Assembly (NCBI RefSeq): GCF_000590925.1
Contig: NZ_CP004372.1
Span: 1,221,001 to 1,285,000 of the forward strand
Reading direction: 5' to 3'
Origin: Roseibacterium elongatum DSM 19469
GTDB taxonomy: Bacteria > Pseudomonadota > Alphaproteobacteria > Rhodobacterales > Rhodobacteraceae
DNA length: 64,000 nucleotides
Position numbers and translations under genes: made by a program. Shown here one piece after another: positions 45,240 through 53,911 of this stretch (positions within the stretch are counted from its first letter, which is position 1; each line of letters starts with the position of its first letter). Below the pieces are notes generated by a model. That model saw only the letters and a list, made by a program, of their open reading frames with translations, had not been told where the DNA came from and did no database searches.

Positions 45240-45877
45240 TGCCGTCGCTGACCATCGATTTCTTTCACGACGTCGTGTGCTGCTGGTGCTTCAAAGTCTC
45301 GTCGCGGATGCGCGACCTGGCGGTCGAATTCGACCTCGACATCCGGCATCGCAGCTTTGTTCTGCAGGCCAGTCGCGCCGAGATGGCCGCGCGCTGGGGC
45401 ACCCCGGCACAGGCCCGCGCCACCATTCTGGACCACTGGGCGGCCTGCCGATCCGTCAGCGACCGGCCCGATCTTGTCGATATCGATGCGATGCGGGCCG
45501 CCCCGTTCGACTATCCGCACGGCATGACGGCGGCGCGCGGGTGCAAGGCCGCCGAACGGCTGGCAGGTCAGGGCGCCCATTGGGACATGTTCGACCGCTC
45601 GCAGCGCGCGCATCTGAGCGCGGCGCGCAATATCGCGGAGCCCGAGGTCGTGCTTGAGGTCGCGCGCGACCTCGGGTTCGAGGCCGCCGCCTTCGCCACG
45701 CTGTTCGACGACCCGGCCACCGCGCAGGCGGTCGAAACGGACCGGCAATTGGCCCGCGCGCTTCAGGTCCGCTCGGTCCCCACCCTCATCATCCGCGAAA
45801 CCGGCAGCCGCCTTGTCAACGGTCCGCGCGCCGATCTTGCCGCGCAGATCCGCGCCGCGCTGCGCCTTGCCGCATGA
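45239..45877 (+). CDS. DsbA-family (FrnE-like) thioredoxin-fold oxidoreductase
   Basis: A 212-residue cytosolic protein. FFHDVVCCWCFKVSSRM holds a CxxC as CCWC near residues 14-17, corresponding to the CPWC of FrnE/DsbA. The helical insert and the cis-Pro loop RSVPTLIIRETG then follow as in 2-hydroxychromene-2-carboxylate isomerase/FrnE relatives. No signal peptide. Coupled to wrbA, so a redox or stress role is likely. Confidence 0.82.
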   Translation: MPSLTIDFFHDVVCCWCFKVSSRMRDLAVEFDLDIRHRSFVLQASRAEMAARWGTPAQARATILDHWAACRSVSDRPDLVDIDAMRAAPFDYPHGMTAARGCKAAERLAGQGAHWDMFDRSQRAHLSAARNIAEPEVVLEVARDLGFEAAAFATLFDDPATAQAVETDRQLARALQVRSVPTLIIRETGSRLVNGPRADLAAQIRAALRLAA

Positions 45878-45888
45878 AAGGATCCCCC

Positions 45889-46038
45889 ATGACCTTCCCG
45901 TTCTTCCGCCGCGAAACCCTGCACCGTCGCCGCGTTCCTCGCGGGGTGCCACGCCACCTGTCCCCGCATCTGATGCGGGACATCGGCCTCGACCCCTGGC
46001 CGGCCCCGCCCAGCCTGCGATCGCATCTCTATTGGTAA
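45889..46038 (+). CDS. DUF1127-family small protein
   Basis: A 49-residue protein with the Arg-rich start FRRETLHRRRVPRGVPRHL followed by the DUF1127 core LSPHLMRDIGLDPWP. Such proteins are stress-induced RNA-binding or RNA-turnover and phosphate-linked factors in Rhodobacter and Agrobacterium. ATG 45889 has AAAGGATC upstream. It lies between the DsbA-like and EamA genes, inside the same apparent operon. Confidence 0.8.
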   Translation: MTFPFFRRETLHRRRVPRGVPRHLSPHLMRDIGLDPWPAPPSLRSHLYW

Positions 46039-46058
46039 GCCCGGAAAGGAACCGCGCC

Positions 46059-46958
46059 ATGTCACGCACGACCGACATCCTTTTGACGGCGCTGGCCCCG
46101 TCGGTGTGGGGCAGCACCTATCTGGTCACGACCGAGGCACTGCCCCAGGGCTATCCCGTCACGATGGCCGCGCTGCGCGCCTTGCCGGCGGGGCTGCTGC
46201 TGCTGGCGGTGACGCGCTGTCTGCCGCCCCGTGCCTGGCTGGGGCGGGCCTTTCTGCTGGGCAGTTTCAATTTCGCCCTGTTCTGGGTGCTGCTGTTCGT
46301 GGCGGCCTACCGGCTGCCGGGCGGTGTCGCGGCCACGTTGGGCTCGTTGCAGGCCATGATGGTCCTTTTCATGGCGCGCGGCTGGCTGGGCACCCCGATC
46401 CGCGCAGGGGCCGTGGCGGCCGCCGCGACGGGCGTCGCGGGCGTTGCGTTGCTGCTGGTCGGCCCCGACGCGGCGCTGGACCCCGTGGGGGTTGCGGCGG
46501 GCCTTGGCGGGGCGGCGTCCATGGCGGCGGGCACGGTCCTTAGCCGGAAATGGCAGCCGCCTGTCTCGGCCCTCAGCTTCACCGCATGGCAGTTGACGGC
46601 GGGCGGTCTGATCCTTTTGCCCCTTGCGCTGATCCTCGAGCCTGCGCTGCCGCCGCTGACGGGCACGAACCTTGCGGGGCTGGTCTGGCTTGGCCTTGTG
46701 GGGGCGGCGGCGACCTATGCGCTGTGGTTCCGGGGGGTGGCCCGGATCGAGCCCGGTGCGGTCGCCATGCTGGGCATGATGAGCCCCGTTACCGCCGTGG
46801 CGCTGGGCTGGGTGGTGCTGGGCCAAGCGCTGTCGCCCCTGCAGGCGCTGGGCGCGGTGGTCGTGCTGGGCTCGGTCTGGGTGGGCCAGCGCGCCAATCG
46901 CCCCTCGGCCGCGGCGGGCCGGCCGCGCGCCGTCACCCCCGGTGCCAAGACCGCCTGA
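46059..46958 (+). CDS. EamA-family transporter
   Basis: A 299-residue DMT permease with about ten hydrophobic helices; ILLTALAPSVWGSTYLVTTEALP opens repeat one and LGGAASMAAGTVLSRKW repeat two, as in YdcZ/RarD/PecM-like exporters. ATG 46059 has AAAGGA upstream. It is last in the LysR-wrbA-DsbA-DUF1127 group. Confidence 0.87.
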   Translation: MSRTTDILLTALAPSVWGSTYLVTTEALPQGYPVTMAALRALPAGLLLLAVTRCLPPRAWLGRAFLLGSFNFALFWVLLFVAAYRLPGGVAATLGSLQAMMVLFMARGWLGTPIRAGAVAAAATGVAGVALLLVGPDAALDPVGVAAGLGGAASMAAGTVLSRKWQPPVSALSFTAWQLTAGGLILLPLALILEPALPPLTGTNLAGLVWLGLVGAAATYALWFRGVARIEPGAVAMLGMMSPVTAVALGWVVLGQALSPLQALGAVVVLGSVWVGQRANRPSAAAGRPRAVTPGAKTA

Positions 46959-46968
46959 CCGCGCCGGC

Positions 46969-47994
46969 TCAGGCGTTGTCCCCATGTCCCAACAAGAACG
47001 CCGTCAGGTTACGCCCCAGCGCGTCAGAGACATAGCCGCCCTCCTGAACCATCAGGCAGTCCAGCCCGGTTTGCGCGATCCGGCGACCGATCGCGCGCAA
47101 GCCCTCTGTCGTCACCGCGAAACCCTGGAACGGGTCGTCGATATGGATGTCGAGACCCAGCGCCACGACCAGCGCATCTGCCCCGAACGCCGCGACCCGT
47201 TCCAACGCGATCTCGAGGCTGGCGAGATAGGCTTGGTCATCGGTGCCGCGCGGTAAGGGCAGGTTCAGGTTCTGGCCGAGGCCGGGCCCCTGGCCGCGTT
47301 CCTGCGCATAGCCCCAGAAGAACGGGTAGAAGCGTTCGGGATCGGCATGGATCGAGACGGTCAGAACGTCGCCGCGCGCGTAGAAGATGCCTTGCGTTCC
47401 ATTGCCGTGATGCACATCGACATCGAGGATCGCGACGCGCCGTCCCGCCGCCGTCAGGCGCTGGGCCGCGATGGCGGAGTTGTTGAGAAAGCAGAACCCC
47501 CCGGCAAGATCCGCAAAGGCGTGGTGCCCCGGCGGGCGGCTGAGGACATAGGCGGTGCGGGTGCCCTCCAACAGCGCGTCGGCCCCGGCGATGGCCGATT
47601 GCGCCGACCAATAGGCGGCCTCCCACGTGCCTTCGGCGATGGGGCAGGCCGTGTCGGCCTGGTGAAACCCGGCCTGACCGACGGCGGATTTCGGGTAGCC
47701 ATCGGTGCGGGTGGCGGGGTGGATGTTGGGGATGACCTCGTCCCCCGCGCCGTCGATGCGCCGCCAGCGGGTGTAGATGTTGCGCAGGAACTGGATGTAA
47801 TCCGCGCCATGCACGGCCGCGATGGGGCCGAGACCGGCATCTGACGGGGCCTCGAAGCGACACCCCGCAGCCTCGGCCCCGGCGCGCAGGATCTCGATCC
47901 GCTGGGACACTTCGGGGTTTGGCAGGCGTTCGCCATTGGCCATGAAATGGCGCGGCTCGTGGCGGGCCTGGCGGGGGTCCAGAAACGCTCTCAC
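46969..47994 (-). CDS. Histone deacetylase-family amidohydrolase (acetylpolyamine amidohydrolase-like)
   Basis: A 341-residue zinc amidohydrolase. The conserved blocks are VLSRPPGHHAFADLAGGFCFLNN, the zinc ligands Asp and His in AILDVDVHHGNGTQGIFY, and Asp in VVALGLDIHIDDPFQGF. The last matches acetylpolyamine amidohydrolases more than histone-type enzymes. It would remove acetyl from acetylated polyamines or aminoalkyl amides. GTG 47994 overlaps the GNAT stop. It is the last gene of the operon starting with the polyamine-type ABC importer, which supports a polyamine substrate. Confidence 0.85.
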   Translation of the reverse strand: MRAFLDPRQARHEPRHFMANGERLPNPEVSQRIEILRAGAEAAGCRFEAPSDAGLGPIAAVHGADYIQFLRNIYTRWRRIDGAGDEVIPNIHPATRTDGYPKSAVGQAGFHQADTACPIAEGTWEAAYWSAQSAIAGADALLEGTRTAYVLSRPPGHHAFADLAGGFCFLNNSAIAAQRLTAAGRRVAILDVDVHHGNGTQGIFYARGDVLTVSIHADPERFYPFFWGYAQERGQGPGLGQNLNLPLPRGTDDQAYLASLEIALERVAAFGADALVVALGLDIHIDDPFQGFAVTTEGLRAIGRRIAQTGLDCLMVQEGGYVSDALGRNLTAFLLGHGDNA

Positions 47995-48482
47995 GGCAAA
48001 TCCTCCAGATTGGTCAGGGCCTCCCCTTCGAGGGTCACGAGGTCCATGCCCCGAAAGGCGTCGAACCCCATCCGGCCATAGAACCGGCGGGCATCGGCGT
48101 TGCTGTCATGGACCATGAGGCGCAGGAACAAGGGCCGGCCCCAGGACCGGGTGGCGTCGCGCAGGGCGGCGGACAGAAGGCGCGGGCCAAGGCCGCGCCC
48201 CCGCGCCCCGGAGGATACCCAGAGATCCGACACGAAGACGCCGGTGCCGCCCTTCATCGTCGAGAAGAGCGGCGAGGCCAGCGCGATGCCGACACAGGGC
48301 CCGGCCACGGCCAGGGCCAATTGCGCGCGGATCGAGGGGCAGGCGCCGAAGGCGGCGCGCTCCAGCGTCGCGATGTCGGTGGGATACGGATCGCCGAGGT
48401 CTTCGGCCAGCGTCCGCAACGCACCGTCGAGATGGGACAGGTCGTCTTTCTGCGCGGTGCGGATCGTGATCGGGTCGGGCAT
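47991..48482 (-). CDS. GNAT-family N-acetyltransferase
   Basis: A 163-residue acetyltransferase with the acetyl-CoA loop VSSGARGRGLGPRLLSAALRDA (RGRGLG) and the C-terminal MVHDSNADARRFYGRMGFD. It starts four bases after the stop of the upstream BKACE gene and overlaps the downstream deacetylase-like gene by four bases. The acetyltransferase and amidohydrolase pair suggests control of an N-acetylated amine in the same pathway. The substrate is an inference from context. Confidence 0.82.
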   Translation of the reverse strand: MPDPITIRTAQKDDLSHLDGALRTLAEDLGDPYPTDIATLERAAFGACPSIRAQLALAVAGPCVGIALASPLFSTMKGGTGVFVSDLWVSSGARGRGLGPRLLSAALRDATRSWGRPLFLRLMVHDSNADARRFYGRMGFDAFRGMDLVTLEGEALTNLEDLP

Positions 48483-48485
48483 GGC

Positions 48486-49412
48486 TCAGATCGCAGTCCG
48501 CTCGGCGCCCTTGAGGCCCAGCATCGCCCGCGCCTCGGCCGGGGTGGCGACCTCGCGGCCCAGCTCCTCGACGATGCGTCGGATCTTGGCGACCTGCTGG
48601 GCATTGCTGCGGGCCAGTTCGCCGCGCGCGATCATCAGGCTGTCCTCAAGGCCCACGCGCACATGCCCCCCCATCGCCGCCGACATGGTGACAAGCGGGA
48701 TCTGGTGACGTCCGGCGGCCAGCACGGAAAAGGCGTAATCCGCCCCGAACAGCTTGTCGGCAATCAGCTTCATGTGGCTCAGGTTCTCGGGGTCCGGCCC
48801 GATGCCGCCCAAAACGCCAAAGACGAACTGGATGAAGAACGGCGCCTTGACCAAACCGCGATCCACGAAATGGCGCAGCATGTAGAGATGGCTGACATCG
48901 TAGCATTCGAATTCGAACCGTGCGCCGCGGTCTTCTCCCATCTCGGTCAGGATGCGGGCGATGTCGCGCGGGGTGTTCTTGAACACGAGGTCGTCGGAGT
49001 TGCGCAGGAACGGCTCTTCCCAGTCGTGTTTCCACTCGGTGATCCGGTCGGCAGCGGGATAGAGTGCGAAATTCATCGTGCCCATGTTCAGGCTGCACAT
49101 CTCGGGTTCGGCGCGTTTGGGCGCGGCAAGACGCTGGTCCAGCGTCATCACGGCGCTGCCGCCGGTCGAGATGTTCAGAACCGCGTCCGTCCCCTGTTTC
49201 AGGCGTGGCAGAAACGCCATGAAATCGTCGACCCCGGCCGAGGGTTGGCCGGTGCGCGGATTGCGCGCGTGCAGGTGCAGAACCGCCGCCCCGGCCTCGG
49301 CCGCCGCAAGGGCCTGTTCGGTGATCTCGTCGGGCGTGACCGGTAGATGCGGCGACATGGACGGTGTGTGGATCGAGCCGGTGACCGCGCAGGTGATGAG
49401 GATCTTGGACAT
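48486..49412 (-). CDS. Beta-keto acid cleavage enzyme (BKACE, DUF849)
   Basis: A 308-residue TIM-barrel zinc enzyme that condenses a beta-keto acid with acetyl-CoA, giving acetoacetate and a new CoA ester (family type: 3-keto-5-aminohexanoate cleavage enzyme). Landmarks are ITCAVTGSIHTPSMSPHLPVTPDEI, AAVLHLHARNPRTGQPS (zinc His pair), LNISTGGSAVMT, FECYDVSHLYML and the FSVLAAGRHQIPLVTMSAAMGGHVRVGLEDSL end. The keto acid may be made by the adjacent aminotransferase. The real substrate is unknown; family members act on quite different acids. Confidence 0.88.
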   Translation of the reverse strand: MSKILITCAVTGSIHTPSMSPHLPVTPDEITEQALAAAEAGAAVLHLHARNPRTGQPSAGVDDFMAFLPRLKQGTDAVLNISTGGSAVMTLDQRLAAPKRAEPEMCSLNMGTMNFALYPAADRITEWKHDWEEPFLRNSDDLVFKNTPRDIARILTEMGEDRGARFEFECYDVSHLYMLRHFVDRGLVKAPFFIQFVFGVLGGIGPDPENLSHMKLIADKLFGADYAFSVLAAGRHQIPLVTMSAAMGGHVRVGLEDSLMIARGELARSNAQQVAKIRRIVEELGREVATPAEARAMLGLKGAERTAI

Positions 49413-49420
49413 GGAACCTG

Positions 49421-50773
49421 TCAGGCGCTGCGGGGAAGGGTCGGGCGGATTTCGTCCATGAACTGGGCGAGCGCACGGTCGAGAAGATCGGTAATCTCGT
49501 CCAACTGCGCCTCGGACACGATCATGGGCGGGCAGACCAGCACGTGATCGCCATCGACCCCGCCCCGCGTGCGCCGGGAATAGACGATCAGCCCGTGGTC
49601 ATAGGCGATCTGCACGAACCGGTCGAAAGCGCGCAGATGGGCGGGCAGCGGGGCCTTGCTGCGGCGGTCGGCCATGAATTCAAAGGCCAGAAGCAACCCC
49701 TTGCCCCGCACGTCCCCGATGATCGGGTAGCGGTCCATCAGGGTTTCAAGCCGGGATTTCAGCGCGTCGCCCATGGTCGCGGCGTTCTGCACGAGGCCGA
49801 GGCGTTCGATCTCTTCCAGAACGGCGGCGCCGGCGGCACAGGCCAGCGGGTTGCCCGCATAGGTGAACCCGTGCTGGAACCCGCCCTCGTCCAGAACAGG
49901 TTCGACCAGGCGGGTATGGGCCACCATCGCGCCAAGGGGTACATAGCCCGCGGCATAGCCCTTGGACAGGACGATGATGTCGGGGCTGATGCCCCAATGT
50001 TCCGAGGCGAGGAAACGGCCCGTGCGGCCCGCCCCCGTCATCACCTCGTCCAGGATCATCAGGACGCCGTAATGGTCGCAGATCTCGCGCACCCGCTCCA
50101 TATAGCCCCTGGGCGGCACGAGGGCCCCGGTCGAGGCGCCGCCAACCGGTTCGACGAAAAAGGCAAGCACGGTTTCCGGACCTTCCTCGATGATCCGGTC
50201 CTCAAGCATGTTGGCATAGTGCAGGCCCGTCGCCTCGTCCTCGGGGTCGAGCCCGTCGAGATAGGCGCGCGGCGCGGGCACCTTGGGCATGGCGCGCATC
50301 ATCGGGTCGAAGGGCGCGGTCAGGGGCGCATAGCTGGTGATGGCCAGCGCCCCCAGCGTGCAACCGTGGTACGAGGGGGACCGGCTGATGACCTTCCAGC
50401 GCTGCGCCTGCCCGGTGGCCAGCGCATGCTGACGCGCCAGTTTCATCGCGCTTTCCACCGCCTCGGACCCGCCCGAGACGAAGAACACGCGATCCAGCCC
50501 CTCGGGCGTCAGATCGGCCGTGCGCGCGGCCAGGCGCTCGGACGCTTCGGTCTCGAAATGGAGCCGGTAGCCAAAGGTCGCGCGCTCCATCTGGTCGCGC
50601 ATGGCGGCCAGCACGTTCTCGTTGCCATGGCCGATATTGCAGACCATCGCACCCGAAGAGCCGTCGATATAGCGCTTGCCGTCGGTGTCCCACATGTAGA
50701 TGCCGCGCGCCTGGTCCAGCACGGGTTTGCGGCCACGGCCCTGGTAAAACAGGTAACTTGGTCGTTCGGTCAT
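49421..50773 (-). CDS. Class III PLP-dependent aminotransferase
   Basis: A 450-residue omega-transaminase-type enzyme. It has the cofactor phosphate site VSGGSEAVESAMKLARQ, the PLP-stacking SRSPSYHGCTLGALAI, the Asp of VLMILDEVMTGAGRTG, and the Schiff-base Lys in IIVLSKGYAAGYVPLGAM (about residue 285). It transfers terminal amino groups of polyamines or omega-amino acids to pyruvate or 2-oxoglutarate. It lies four bases downstream of the ABC ATPase gene and next to the BKACE gene. Confidence 0.9.
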   Translation of the reverse strand: MTERPSYLFYQGRGRKPVLDQARGIYMWDTDGKRYIDGSSGAMVCNIGHGNENVLAAMRDQMERATFGYRLHFETEASERLAARTADLTPEGLDRVFFVSGGSEAVESAMKLARQHALATGQAQRWKVISRSPSYHGCTLGALAITSYAPLTAPFDPMMRAMPKVPAPRAYLDGLDPEDEATGLHYANMLEDRIIEEGPETVLAFFVEPVGGASTGALVPPRGYMERVREICDHYGVLMILDEVMTGAGRTGRFLASEHWGISPDIIVLSKGYAAGYVPLGAMVAHTRLVEPVLDEGGFQHGFTYAGNPLACAAGAAVLEEIERLGLVQNAATMGDALKSRLETLMDRYPIIGDVRGKGLLLAFEFMADRRSKAPLPAHLRAFDRFVQIAYDHGLIVYSRRTRGGVDGDHVLVCPPMIVSEAQLDEITDLLDRALAQFMDEIRPTLPRSA

Positions 50774-50777
50774 GGCG

Positions 50778-51860
50778 TCATGCCCCCGGCAAGGCGGCGC
50801 AGTCGCGGGGGCGGAACCGGATCTGCACGTTGTCGCCTTCGTTGAATGGATGCTCGTCGATCATGTTGATCGCCTGCAACTGGCGGCCATCGGGGGTGCG
50901 CACGAAATAGCGCACAGCCTGGCCCTGGTAATCGACGGTCTCGACCGTAGCTTCGCCACCGATATGGCCCTCGGGCGTGGGGCCGGGGGGCGCGAGGTAC
51001 AGCTTTTCGGCGCGCAAGACCAGCTTGGCCGGCCCGGCCCCGCCGATATTGGGCGCCTTCTCGGCCGGGACGGGGACGGGGCCGAACACCTCGGCGTCCA
51101 GCAGGGCCGTCCCGTCTGCGCGTGCGGTGCATTCGGCGGGCAAGATGTTCGACGCGCCCAGGAAATTGGCCACGAACTCGCTGGCCGGGGCGTTGTAGAC
51201 CGCTTCCGGGGGGCCGACCTGTTCGACGCGGCCATCCGACATCACGACGATCTGGTCGGACATGGCCAGGGCCTCGGCCTGGTCATGGGTGACGAAGATC
51301 GAGGTCACGCCGATGCGGTGCTGGATGCGTTTCAGCTCCACCCGCATATCCTCGCGCAGGTTGGCGTCGAGCGCCGACAGCGGTTCGTCCAGAAGCAGCA
51401 CGTCGGGTTCGATGACGATGGCGCGGGCCAGGGCGATACGTTGCTGTTGCCCGCCCGACAGCGCCGAGGGGTAGCGGCCACCCACATCGGGCAGTTGCAC
51501 CAGGTCCAGCGCCTCTTGCACGCGGCGGGCGGCGTCGGCCTTGGACACGTTGCGATAGCGCAGGCCGAACCCCACGTTGTCGGCGATCGTCTTGTGCGGA
51601 AACAGCGCGTAGTTCTGGAAAACGATCCCGAGGTTGCGCTTGTGAATCGGCAGGCGGTTCACCTGCCGGCCCTTGATGGTGATCTCGCCCGCCGTCGGGT
51701 CGAGCAGCCCCGCGATCATGCGCAGCGTCGTCGTCTTGCCGCAGCCGGATGGCCCCAGCAGGGTCACGAATTCGCCTTCCGGGATCTCCAGCGACATCGG
51801 GTGGACGGCGGTAAATGTGCCGAATTTCTTTTCGATATTGGTCAGGGTGACGGCGCTCAC
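50778..51860 (-). CDS. ABC transporter ATP-binding protein, spermidine/putrescine (PotA) type
   Basis: A 360-residue ATPase. Walker A LLGPSGCGKTTTLRMIAG (about residues 34-51), Q-loop VFQNYALFPHKTIADNV, signature ALSGGQQQRIALARAI, Walker B VLLLDEPLSALD, H-loop FVTHDQAEAL, and a C-terminal TOBE/OB regulatory domain typical of PotA/MalK-type importers. The GTG start at 51860 follows GGAGA. It energises the adjacent permeases and binding protein. Confidence 0.92.
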   Translation of the reverse strand: MSAVTLTNIEKKFGTFTAVHPMSLEIPEGEFVTLLGPSGCGKTTTLRMIAGLLDPTAGEITIKGRQVNRLPIHKRNLGIVFQNYALFPHKTIADNVGFGLRYRNVSKADAARRVQEALDLVQLPDVGGRYPSALSGGQQQRIALARAIVIEPDVLLLDEPLSALDANLREDMRVELKRIQHRIGVTSIFVTHDQAEALAMSDQIVVMSDGRVEQVGPPEAVYNAPASEFVANFLGASNILPAECTARADGTALLDAEVFGPVPVPAEKAPNIGGAGPAKLVLRAEKLYLAPPGPTPEGHIGGEATVETVDYQGQAVRYFVRTPDGRQLQAINMIDEHPFNEGDNVQIRFRPRDCAALPGA

Positions 51861-51931
51861 GGGGGCGATCTCCGGCTGGCGGGACGGGGGCGGCCCCGTG
51901 GGTGGGGCCGCCCTGTTTCGCGTCTGTGTCT

Positions 51932-53074
51932 TCAGTACCCGCGCGCGACGCGGCTGAAGGTTTCGGACCAATCCTGCTCGTTGCCGTTCCAGTAGCCCGG
52001 CACGGCAAAGGTCAGGCCATCCAGCGTGCCGGTCGGATCGAAGGCGGGCAGCGTCGGGATCTTGTCGCCCAGATCCACCTGCGTCGGGTCGAGCGCGGGC
52101 GGATAGTTCTGCCCTTCGGCCACGGCGATCGAGGTTTCGGGCTCCAGCATGAAGTTCAGCAATTCCTCGCAGGCCTCGACCGGCGAGCCTGCGATGACGA
52201 AGAGACATTCCTGCCAGCCGAACCCGTTGGGCGGATCGATATAGCCGATATCGTGGCCCTGCTCCTGCAGCGCATAGATGCGGCCGGACCAGCCCTCGGT
52301 CACGTAGATCTCTTCCTCGGCCAGAAGGCTCATCAATTCGGCGCCCGAGGTCCAGTAGCGCAGCGCGAGGTCGCGGTGTTCGCGCACGGCGTTCCAGACG
52401 GCCTCCATATCCTCGATGTTGTTGGGGTCCTGCCCGGTTTGCAGCGCCCCGTACCAGACGCGGGTGCGCCAGTCGTTCCAACCGCCGATCTTGCCCTCGT
52501 AGGCGGCATTGGTCAGCAGGTTGGCGCCCTGTTCCTGCGCCTCTTCGTCCGAGATGTAGGCACGGTTATAGGCGATGCCCGTCGTGCCGTAATTGTAGGG
52601 CACGCAGGAGAGCGGCCCGCCACTGATCGAGCGGAATGCCTCGCTGAGCGCGGGCATGACGAGGCCGAGGTTCGGAATATTGTCCTCGTTCAGTTCGACC
52701 GAAAGCCCGAGGTTGTGATAGCGCGCATAATCGAACACGCCCGACAGGTGGGCGATGTTGAATTCGCCGGGTTGGCTGGTACGCACGCGGGCGAGGTATT
52801 CGTCGCCGCCGCCGAAGGTGCCATCGACCACGTCGATGCCGGTCGCCGCGGTGTAGGGCGCAAAGGCGTGCTCGCGGAAGGCCTCAGAGACGATGCCGCC
52901 CCAGCCGTCGAACCGCACCTGCGTCACCTCTTGGGCGCGGGCGTAGCGGGCAAAGGGGGTCTGCACGCCGTAGGCAAGGCCCGCGGCCCCGATCAGGCCG
53001 AGGAAACTCCGGCGATCCAGATCCCCGTTGCGATAGCGCTCGAGCAGGCGCTGATAGCGAGTGGTGTTGTCCAT
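51932..53074 (-). CDS. ABC transporter periplasmic substrate-binding protein (PotD-like)
   Basis: A 380-residue protein with a Tat-type signal (DRRSFLGLIGAAGLAYG, twin Arg, residues about 21-37) and a type-II binding fold. It shows the PotD-like features TQVRFDGWGGIVSEAFREHAFAPY, PYNYGTTGIAYNRAYI, MSLLAEEEIYVTEGWSGRIYALQEQG and GSPVEACEELLNFMLEPE. Residues such as the Trp and acidic pockets suit cationic amines, but the ligand needs testing. Upstream gene of the ATPase, downstream of the permeases. Confidence 0.9.
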   Translation of the reverse strand: MDNTTRYQRLLERYRNGDLDRRSFLGLIGAAGLAYGVQTPFARYARAQEVTQVRFDGWGGIVSEAFREHAFAPYTAATGIDVVDGTFGGGDEYLARVRTSQPGEFNIAHLSGVFDYARYHNLGLSVELNEDNIPNLGLVMPALSEAFRSISGGPLSCVPYNYGTTGIAYNRAYISDEEAQEQGANLLTNAAYEGKIGGWNDWRTRVWYGALQTGQDPNNIEDMEAVWNAVREHRDLALRYWTSGAELMSLLAEEEIYVTEGWSGRIYALQEQGHDIGYIDPPNGFGWQECLFVIAGSPVEACEELLNFMLEPETSIAVAEGQNYPPALDPTQVDLGDKIPTLPAFDPTGTLDGLTFAVPGYWNGNEQDWSETFSRVARGY

Positions 53075-53113
53075 GTCGTCAAACTCCCTGGGTTTGGGTC
53101 CTTGGTCTTGTGG

Positions 53114-53911
53114 TTACTTGGCCTGCTGCCGGCTCTTGCGGACGGACAGCCAGCGCGAAATCGCCATGCCGAGAATGGGCAACCCTGCGGTGATCATGAT
53201 CATGAGAGAGCCCAGTGCGTTGATCTCGGGCGAGATCGAGTTGCGGAGCATGGCGAAAATCTGGGTGGGCACCGTTTCGACGCCCCCCGGTTTCCAGAAC
53301 AGCGTGCCGGTGATGTCATCGAAGCTGATGGTGAAGGCGAACAGCGCCCCGGCCGCCACCGCCGGCGTCAGCAGCGGCAAGGTGATGGTGAAGAAGGTCT
53401 GGATCGGCGAGGCGCCAAGGCTCATCGCGGCCTCTTCCACGTCGCGGCGAATGCCCATCAGGCGCGCCTGCACGACAAGGATGACGAAGGGCAGGGTAAA
53501 GATGACATGGCCCAGCAGAAGCAGGGTGAAGCTTTTGTGGACGCCGAGAAACTGCAAGAACAGCAACAGCGCGACGGCCAGAACCACCTCGGGCACCAGG
53601 ATCGGCGCGATCAGCACGGTCGAGATCGCGTTGCGGAAGGGCACGTTGTAGCGCACCAGCGCGAGGCTGGCCAAAACACCCAGCGTGGTCGAGATCAACG
53701 CGGTCAGCAGCCCGAGGATCAGCGAGGTGCGCAGCGCACGCAGGATCGCCTCGTTCTGGAACAGTTCCTCGAACCAGCGCAGCGACAGGCCGGTCATGGG
53801 AAAGCTGCCGAACTGGCTGTCGTTGAAGCTGAGCATGACCACCACGACGATGGGCAGGAACATGAACAGGTAGACCAGGACGGTCCAGATCTGGATTGCG
53901 CGCCACCCCAT
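53114..53911 (-). CDS. ABC transporter permease (PotC-like)
   Basis: A 265-residue inner-membrane subunit with about six helices, starting MGWRAIQIWTVLVYLFMFLP and carrying the EAA loop DVEEAAMSLGASPIQTFFTITLPLL (about residues 160-185). The TGATG overlap with the preceding permease (stop and start share the A at 53911) shows translational coupling. The apparent 563-residue fusion with the upstream permease is an artefact of a frameshift, see the next entry. Confidence 0.9.
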   Translation of the reverse strand: MGWRAIQIWTVLVYLFMFLPIVVVVMLSFNDSQFGSFPMTGLSLRWFEELFQNEAILRALRTSLILGLLTALISTTLGVLASLALVRYNVPFRNAISTVLIAPILVPEVVLAVALLLFLQFLGVHKSFTLLLLGHVIFTLPFVILVVQARLMGIRRDVEEAAMSLGASPIQTFFTITLPLLTPAVAAGALFAFTISFDDITGTLFWKPGGVETVPTQIFAMLRNSISPEINALGSLMIMITAGLPILGMAISRWLSVRKSRQQAK

